10,532 nt of DNA from Clostridia bacterium. Lineage in GTDB: Bacteria > Bacillota > Clostridia > Oscillospirales > Acutalibacteraceae. Below are positions 6,415 to 10,532 of the stretch, one piece after another. Each line of letters starts with the position of its first letter. Within the stretch, counting starts at the first letter, position 1. The stretch is taken from the NCBI GenBank assembly GCA_900759575.1, contig CAAEVU010000198.1, positions 1 to 10,532 on the forward strand. Direction: 5' to 3'. Position numbers and translations under genes: made by a program. The notes beneath the pieces are model-generated. The model saw nothing but the letters and a program-made list of their open reading frames with translations, was not told the DNA's origin and made no database searches.

Positions 6415-7701
6415 TTAGAATTTCAGGGACATGTGGAGGATCACTTCGCCGGAAGTGCCGGAAAGGGACAGGTTTCCGCTGTACCGTTCCACGATTTCCT
6501 GGGTGTTTTCCAGGCCGTGAAAATCTCCGTCGCTTTGGGGATCTTCATCAAAGAGCCATTCCAGCAGTTGGGAGAAGTTCTTTCCTTTCAAAGAAAACGC
6601 AGGTTTTTGAGGCAGCTCTCCAGAGTAAACCACTTCCATGGTCAAGGATTTTTCCCCAGGGAAACTGGTAAAACGAACGCGTTTTTCACCTCCATAAGCG
6701 GCAGCGTCAGTGCAGGCGCGGGTCAGCAGTTCGTTGACCAGAACACACAGTTCCACAGTGGAAAGGGGAACCCCTTGAGTGACTGCGTTGCTTTCAAAGG
6801 AAATGGAGTGATGTTCCGCAAAAGCCGCCTTGGTAGCGATGACCGCGTTCAGGTAGGGATTTTCGTTGTAGGAGGCCAAAATAGGGGTGATCTCTCCGTT
6901 TTTCTTGAAGATGGAAACATAGCGGGGCACCATTTCCCCGTTGCCGTCCTGGAGCATGACATTTACCGTGTCAAGGGCGTATTCGCCAGCTTTGCGAGCT
7001 GCCTTGGCCTCTTTTACAGCGGCAAGGATGTCGGAAAAATCGCCGGCTCTCATTTCAAGCATCCCAGCCCGGGCAGTTTCTTCCGTGGCTTGTTGGCGGA
7101 ATCTTCCTGCCTGGTAGATGGAGCGGAACACAAAAATCACTGCCAGGAACAGCAGTGTGGCGCAAAGCAGCCGTTCTGCCGGAATATGTACCCGGAACAG
7201 GAAGTCCACACGGCCGTTTCCAACGCCGCAAATGCCCAGCTGCACAAGGCACATGCCCACAAGGAAGGCAGAGGGACCCCGGTCGCTGAAATGGTGGAAG
7301 GGCCTGTACAGGCAAAGCCCCACCAAAGCTGCCAAGAGCAGTTGAGCCACCAGCGTGAATATTCCTGCGAAAATGCCCGCTGTGGAAAAAGGCAGGATTC
7401 CAAGCACCAGTGGGATAAACGCTTCTAAATAGAAATGGCAGGACAGCGCTAAAATGGCCAGGTAGAACTTCTGCAAGGGATTGTTTTTGGAAAGAAACAG
7501 CGAGGCAACAAACAGCACCAGCGCTCCCGCAGCCACAGCCCAAGAGGGACCCAGCAGCCGGGAACAGATCCATCCAATCCCCAGAGAAATCAGATACGCG
7601 GCCCCATAGCAGGCCACCGTGGCCCAAAGACGAAAACGGTCCTCTAGCAAGGCCAGATAGAACCCCGCTGCACAAAGCAACGCGATGGCAAGATCGGTCA
7701 T
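6415..7701 (-). CDS. GHKL-domain membrane sensor protein (AgrC-like), degenerate kinase motifs
   Basis: This 428-residue protein has about six to seven membrane segments in residues 1-195, a short coiled linker, and a C-terminal GHKL-type ATPase-like domain. The segment YNENPYLNAVIATKAAFAE (about 278-296) matches the helix after the phospho-acceptor region of AgrC/GHKL kinases. GDFHGLENTQEIVERYSG (about 392-409) matches the G-box and last helix. Key residues are missing: the H-box region reads EMRAGDFSD with no His, and the N-box reads VLVNELLTRACTDA where GNLLDNA-type is expected. It may therefore be a sensor or scaffold without kinase activity. The start is set at the ATG 7701-7699 because GGGGA (7714-7710) sits 8 nt upstream. 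The longer frame from 7734 starts inside a hairpin with no ribosome site. No LytTR response regulator lies in the window. It is divergent from the DUF4097 gene. Confidence 0.82.
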   Translation of the reverse strand: MTDLAIALLCAAGFYLALLEDRFRLWATVACYGAAYLISLGIGWICSRLLGPSWAVAAGALVLFVASLFLSKNNPLQKFYLAILALSCHFYLEAFIPLVLGILPFSTAGIFAGIFTLVAQLLLAALVGLCLYRPFHHFSDRGPSAFLVGMCLVQLGICGVGNGRVDFLFRVHIPAERLLCATLLFLAVIFVFRSIYQAGRFRQQATEETARAGMLEMRAGDFSDILAAVKEAKAARKAGEYALDTVNVMLQDGNGEMVPRYVSIFKKNGEITPILASYNENPYLNAVIATKAAFAEHHSISFESNAVTQGVPLSTVELCVLVNELLTRACTDAAAYGGEKRVRFTSFPGEKSLTMEVVYSGELPQKPAFSLKGKNFSQLLEWLFDEDPQSDGDFHGLENTQEIVERYSGNLSLSGTSGEVILHMSLKF

Positions 7702-7729
7702 AGTGAGCATCCCCATTTTCAAAAATTTT

Positions 7730-7795
7730 CCCATGCCGTTGCATGGGATACGGCGCGTTTCGCCGTGGCCTCAGACCGGCAAAGCAAGCGGTCTG
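7730..7795 (-). promoter_or_regulatory. Structured 5' leader of the GHKL gene: three tandem hairpins
   Basis: The predicted leader (about 7801 to 7702) contains, in transcript order, hairpin CAGACCG/CGGTCTG (7795-7789 with 7778-7772), hairpin ACGGCG/CGCCGT (7766-7761 with 7755-7750), and hairpin CCCATGC/GCATGGG (7747-7741 with 7736-7730). The third is followed by AAAATTTTTG, giving it the look of a weak intrinsic terminator or attenuator just before the ribosome binding site. All three stems are perfect. I do not recognise a known riboswitch class. Confidence 0.5.
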
Positions 7796-7807
7796 GAATG
7801 TAGCACC

Positions 7808-7836
7808 ATTATATCATAAGATAGTACAGGAAACAA
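7808..7836 (-). promoter_or_regulatory. Promoter of the GHKL sensor gene
   Basis: On the minus strand the -35 TTGTTT (7836-7831), 17-nt spacer and perfect -10 TATAAT (7813-7808) have an extended TGA element directly before the -10. The predicted start near 7801 gives a leader of about 100 nt. Confidence 0.75.
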
Positions 7837-7902
7837 TTTCTTTTTTCCCCTGCCGCTGCCAATGGGGCGCCCCTTTAACGTGCCTGGGCGGGGCAAAATT
7901 CA

Positions 7903-7931
7903 TTGACAGTCGAGTCAGGGTATTGTAAGAT
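7903..7931 (+). promoter_or_regulatory. Promoter of the DUF4097 gene
   Basis: A perfect -35 TTGACA (7903-7908) with a 17-nt spacer and -10 TAAGAT (7926-7931) predicts a start near 7938, about 50 nt before the ATG at 7989. Confidence 0.75.
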
Positions 7932-7945
7932 ACTATATATAGGTA
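7931..7945. promoter_or_regulatory. Palindrome at the DUF4097 transcription start, candidate repressor operator
   Basis: CTATATATAG (7933-7942) is a perfect 10-bp palindrome, with flanks TA on the left and GTA on the right giving TACTATATATAGGTA. It spans the predicted start site, where a bound repressor would block initiation. TAC-TATATA-GTA-like dyads resemble operators of GntR/YtrA- or PadR-type regulators (family knowledge). No such regulator is in the window, so the binding protein is unknown. Confidence 0.4.
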
Positions 7946-7988
7946 AAATATAGCTCAAATTTGCCAAAATGGAAAAGGGGAGAAGGCC

Positions 7989-8960
7989 ATGAAAAAGCGC
8001 TGGGTATTTACCGGAGTAACGGTGTTTTTGGCTGCTCTGTTCCTGGCGGGCGTGCTGGGAGTGGGAAAATCTACCGAGTGGTTTGGCCTGAAAGAATTGA
8101 TCTCCCCCGAATCTGCGGATTGGCAATATGAGTATCAAACCACGTGGGACCCGGTATTGGACTCGGTGGATGGGCTTCAAATCGCCTGGGGAAACGGCCC
8201 GGTATATATTCGGGTGGGCGAGGGGAACATGGTCACTGTAACGGAATTTTCCACCCGTCCCTTGGAGCAGGAGGAACGTTTCAAGCTGGTTTCTTCCGGC
8301 GGCGAGTTGAACGTCCAGTGGGACCACAATTTATTGCCCCTGAGCATGTTCCAAGACCTGGAAAAACGCCTGGTGGTGGAATTGCCCAGGGAGATCGCTT
8401 CCCAGTTGGAGGAGCTTCGCTGTTCCAATGTATCCGGGAATGTGGATGTAAGTGAAGTCACAGCGCAGACAGCAAGCATCACTTCCGCCAAAGGGGATGT
8501 GACGCTGTATAGCGTGCAGGGGGAAGAGGCCAATGTCTCCACCGTGTCAGGGGATATCCAGTGGACGGTGGGCAAGGCTGAAAAACTCTCTGCGGAAACT
8601 TCTTCCGGTTGGCTGCGGCTGTACCAGGTGCAGGCAAAGGAATGTGCTCTTTCCAGTGTGACCGGAGATTTGGATTTCCAAGGTTCTGGGGAAACCTTCG
8701 CAGTGGACAACGTTTCCGGGCCTGTGCGGCTGGAACTTTCCGCTTGCCCTCAGGAAGGGGATTTCCGTTCTGTCTCTGGAAAAATCTCGTTGACCCTGCC
8801 CGAGAACAACGGGTTTGAGGCGGCATATTCCAGTGTGTCCGGCCACTTTTCCTCAGATTTCCCCGGGACTGGGGAAAACGGCAGCCTCCAGTATGGTTTG
8901 GGAACAGGCAAGCTGCGGTTCACCACCACGTCCGGAGATATGGCGGTGCGGCGAAAGTGA
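7989..8960 (+). CDS. DUF4097-type beta-repeat protein, membrane-anchored or secreted
   Basis: This protein has 323 residues. Residues 1-4 are positive (MKKR), followed by a hydrophobic segment (about 5-26) that is a signal peptide or single membrane anchor, so the rest should lie outside the membrane. No lipobox cysteine is visible. From about residue 146 to the end there is a run of nine short repeats of the form S-x-[VTS]-[ST]-G-[DNKPH]-[hydrophobic] (SNVSGNVDV, SAKGDVTLY, STVSGDIQW, ETSSGWLRL, SSVTGDLDF, DNVSGPVRL, RSVSGKISL, SSVSGHFSS, TTSGDMAV), about 20 residues apart, as in the right-handed beta-helix of DUF4097 'putative adhesin' proteins. The N-terminal third is non-repetitive. The start has a strong AGGGGAGAAGG site. 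The function of the family is not established; it often accompanies envelope-stress or regulator genes. It is divergent from the GHKL sensor. Confidence 0.82.
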   Translation: MKKRWVFTGVTVFLAALFLAGVLGVGKSTEWFGLKELISPESADWQYEYQTTWDPVLDSVDGLQIAWGNGPVYIRVGEGNMVTVTEFSTRPLEQEERFKLVSSGGELNVQWDHNLLPLSMFQDLEKRLVVELPREIASQLEELRCSNVSGNVDVSEVTAQTASITSAKGDVTLYSVQGEEANVSTVSGDIQWTVGKAEKLSAETSSGWLRLYQVQAKECALSSVTGDLDFQGSGETFAVDNVSGPVRLELSACPQEGDFRSVSGKISLTLPENNGFEAAYSSVSGHFSSDFPGTGENGSLQYGLGTGKLRFTTTSGDMAVRRK

Positions 8961-9047
8961 TCTTCTAGCCGCTTGTGAAAGTACAGTTTTTGGAAAAATC
9001 GGAAAAAACAGGGTCCATCCCTGCTGGGTAGAGAAAGGGGGCGCTGT

Positions 9048-9911
9048 ATGTACGGCGCGATTTTGGGAGATATTGCTGGTTCCCGGTTCGAATTCAGCCG
9101 GCCGCAGAACTTTGATTGGAAAACCACCGATTTTTTTGGCGGCATGAGCGCCTTTACCGATGACACAGTATTGACGGTGGCCACCAAATATGCTGTGCTT
9201 ACCAAAACGCCATATGCCAGGGCCTACAGCCTATTCGGGAAAAAATATAACCGGGTGGGCTATGGGACCATGTTCAAAAACTGGCTCAACGCTTCTTCCC
9301 AAAAGGGGTATAATAGTTATGGCAATGGCGGGGCGATGCGGGTCAGTTATATTGGCTGGCATTACTCCACATTGGAAGAGGTGGAGGAGCAGGCTGTGCT
9401 CAGTTCCATTGTGACCCACAATCACCCGGAAGGCGTGAAAGCGGCGGCTGCCACGGCGGAAGCGGTGTTCTTGGCCCGAACCGGGTCCACCAAAAAAGAG
9501 ATTGGTCAGTTCTTGCACAAGAAATTTGGATATATGATTTCTAAGCCCCTGTTTTTGTACCGGCCCTTTGGCCGCTTCGACGATACAGCTGCGGGTTCCA
9601 TGCCTTTGGCCATTCGCTGCTTTTTGGAGTCGGAAGACTGGGAAAGCTGTATCCGCAACGTGTTCAGCGTCAAGTGCGACACGGACACGGTGGCGTGTAT
9701 TGCCGGCGGGATAGCCGATGCCTACTATGGGGGCACGGGATTGGAAGAAGAGGCGATTTTAAAGAGATTTCTTATCAAGCCCAATGATCGGGGCGAGTTT
9801 GACACGTTCCTCTATGACTGGGCCACGAAAACTGTAGAGCAGGCCCAGAAGGAGCTGGAGGAAAAAAAGAAAAGGGAGAAAGAAGAAAAAGAGAAAGGCG
9901 GCATTTTATGA
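9048..9911 (+). CDS. ADP-ribosylglycohydrolase family protein (DraG/ARH fold)
   Basis: The family removes ADP-ribose from proteins or other acceptors using two metal ions. The protein has 287 residues. Metal-site motifs are present: GAILGDIAGSRFE at the N terminus (3-15), FTDDT at 36-40 (Thr37, Asp38, Asp39), and CDTDTVACIAGGIADAYYG from residue 210 (Asp211, Asp213). GNGGAMRVSYIG (about residues 102-113) is another family hallmark. The usual GGD-DT of the last motif here reads KCDTDT. The C-terminal 20 residues are a charged Lys/Glu tail (EEKKKREKEEKEKGGIL) beyond the domain. The ribosome site AAAGGGGG lies about 7 nt before the ATG. An 87-nt gap separates it from the DUF4097 gene with no clear promoter, and its stop overlaps the next start (ATGA, 9908-9911), so it is probably translated together with that gene. 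The substrate is unknown. Confidence 0.88.
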   Translation: MYGAILGDIAGSRFEFSRPQNFDWKTTDFFGGMSAFTDDTVLTVATKYAVLTKTPYARAYSLFGKKYNRVGYGTMFKNWLNASSQKGYNSYGNGGAMRVSYIGWHYSTLEEVEEQAVLSSIVTHNHPEGVKAAAATAEAVFLARTGSTKKEIGQFLHKKFGYMISKPLFLYRPFGRFDDTAAGSMPLAIRCFLESEDWESCIRNVFSVKCDTDTVACIAGGIADAYYGGTGLEEEAILKRFLIKPNDRGEFDTFLYDWATKTVEQAQKELEEKKKREKEEKEKGGIL

Positions 9912-10414
9912 TCGTAATCACTTATCAGTCCAAGCTGGTATTGCGCATCCTCAAGTCGGGGGAGACGTACCGGGCAAAGCCCAACCTGTCCTTGCGGGGA
10001 GAGTATGATGCGCTGATTGACCTGCTGGGATTGAAATGCGAGTGTCCTATTTTTGGTGTGTTGAAGGGAAAGAAACAAAATACCGGCGGCAAAGTGTCCG
10101 GCTCGGTGCGGTTGATTCTGGATGTGCCGGAAAAGTATATTCACCTGACCGAATATGAGGTGTGGGCGGATTTCCTGTACGCGTTCCAATTTGCAAAGCC
10201 GGGAAATTACAAATCCCTTCGTCCAGATTGCGAAGAGCTTACCGTGCGCAGATACAATGAGATCTTGGAAAATTTGAAAGAGCAGAGAAAGCCATCCCAG
10301 TATAATTGTCCCCAGGTGGTGTTGGAAAAGATCAATCCCGCCTGGCTGCAAAGCTACCATGTGGTTGGCAAAGGAGAAGGATTTTTGAGGCGTCTGTTAG
10401 GCAGATGGGGCTGA
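9908..10414 (+). CDS. Hypothetical protein, weakly DUF3841-like
   Basis: This is a 168-residue soluble protein with no signal peptide or membrane segment. I do not recognise it with certainty. The layout ITYQSKLVLRILKSGETYRA at the start, YDALIDLLG (about 36-44), CPIFGV (48-53), and SVRLILDVPEKYIHLTEYE (about 68-86) before an aromatic-rich W-x-D-F-L segment resembles DUF3841 proteins, whose function is unknown. A Lys/Arg-rich C terminus (FLRRLLGRWG) closes it. Its ATG overlaps the stop of the ADP-ribosylglycohydrolase gene by 4 nt, so the two are very probably translationally coupled and functionally linked. Whether it is a substrate, partner or ADP-ribose-related enzyme cannot be told from the sequence. 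The glycerol kinase gene follows after 31 nt. Confidence 0.6.
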   Translation: MIVITYQSKLVLRILKSGETYRAKPNLSLRGEYDALIDLLGLKCECPIFGVLKGKKQNTGGKVSGSVRLILDVPEKYIHLTEYEVWADFLYAFQFAKPGNYKSLRPDCEELTVRRYNEILENLKEQRKPSQYNCPQVVLEKINPAWLQSYHVVGKGEGFLRRLLGRWG

Positions 10415-10445
10415 CCCGCCTCAGAATAAAGGAGTGGGTTATTGT

Positions 10446-10532
10446 ATGATGGTGGGTAAGTATATCTTGTCCATAGACCAGGGGACTACCAGTTCCCGGG
10501 CGGTGCTGTTTGATTCTTTCGGCGGGGTGGCC
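10446..10532 (+). CDS. glpK: Glycerol kinase, N-terminal fragment (runs off the window)
   Basis: Glycerol kinase makes sn-glycerol 3-phosphate from glycerol and ATP in the cytoplasm. Only 29 codons are in the window. They contain KYILSIDQGTTSSRAVLFD, the N-terminal phosphate-binding signature of FGGY sugar kinases in its glycerol-kinase form (DQGTTSSR); other FGGY kinases usually have D-x-GT-S-x-K. The start is taken at ATG 10446, preceded by AGGAG (10430-10434) at 11 nt; the ATG at 10449 is also possible. The short gap from the preceding gene suggests it is in the same transcript, although no function ties the two together. Confidence 0.85.
   Translation, partial: MMVGKYILSIDQGTTSSRAVLFDSFGGVA

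Noticed and set aside
6433..7428. 331-codon plus-strand open frame antisense to the GHKL gene
   Set aside because: It has no ribosome site, no domain, and lies fully inside a well-supported gene on the other strand.
7702..7734. Longer start (ATG 7734) for the GHKL protein
   Set aside because: That ATG lies inside a 7-bp hairpin with no ribosome site before it, while ATG 7701 has GGGGA at 8 nt and begins directly before the first membrane segment.
9001..9023. Hairpin CAGGG/CCCTG with an A-run, readable as a minus-strand terminator
   Set aside because: The stem is only 5 bp and no minus-strand gene comes from that side, so it probably has no function as a terminator.

Overview
The window looks like chromosomal DNA from a low-to-mid GC Clostridia (Bacillota), probably a gut Oscillospiraceae/Ruminococcaceae-type organism. 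This is inferred from the T-box-controlled eukaryote-like isoleucyl-tRNA synthetase, GGAGG-type ribosome binding sites, sigma-A-type promoters, GHKL membrane sensor, DUF4097 protein and YczE-like membrane protein. There is no rRNA, tRNA, CRISPR array, transposase or phage gene.

Left part (1-1340): a LysR-type regulator reads leftward off the edge, and its frame appears broken by a frameshift near position 40. It is divergent from a YczE/DUF6198-like six-helix membrane protein (506-1204). The promoters lie back to back and a 22-bp inverted repeat overlaps the -35 of the membrane gene. A terminator closes this unit at 1309-1338.

Centre (1394-4902): a complete isoleucine T-box leader has a strong promoter, Ile specifier, TGGT acceptor-binding bulge, antiterminator and competing terminator. 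It controls ileS, a 1040-residue type-2 isoleucyl-tRNA synthetase. A bidirectional terminator follows at 4871-4902.

Middle right, minus strand (4917-7836): this stretch has signs of decay. It holds a C-terminal stub of a Gfo/Idh/MocA oxidoreductase, then a NahK-like sugar/aminoglycoside-phosphotransferase-fold kinase interrupted in frame by one amber codon. Next is a GHKL sensor protein whose phospho-acceptor histidine and N-box asparagines are not recognisable. Its mRNA leader carries three consecutive hairpins behind a good promoter.

Right, plus strand (7903-10532): a strong promoter with a 10-bp palindrome just downstream drives a DUF4097 beta-repeat surface protein. It is followed by an ADP-ribosylglycohydrolase that overlaps by 4 nt with a 168-residue protein of unknown function (weakly DUF3841-like), and then the first 29 codons of a glycerol kinase. 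The overlapping hydrolase/unknown pair and the degenerate GHKL gene with its structured leader are the least conventional parts. Nothing here is a proven new system.
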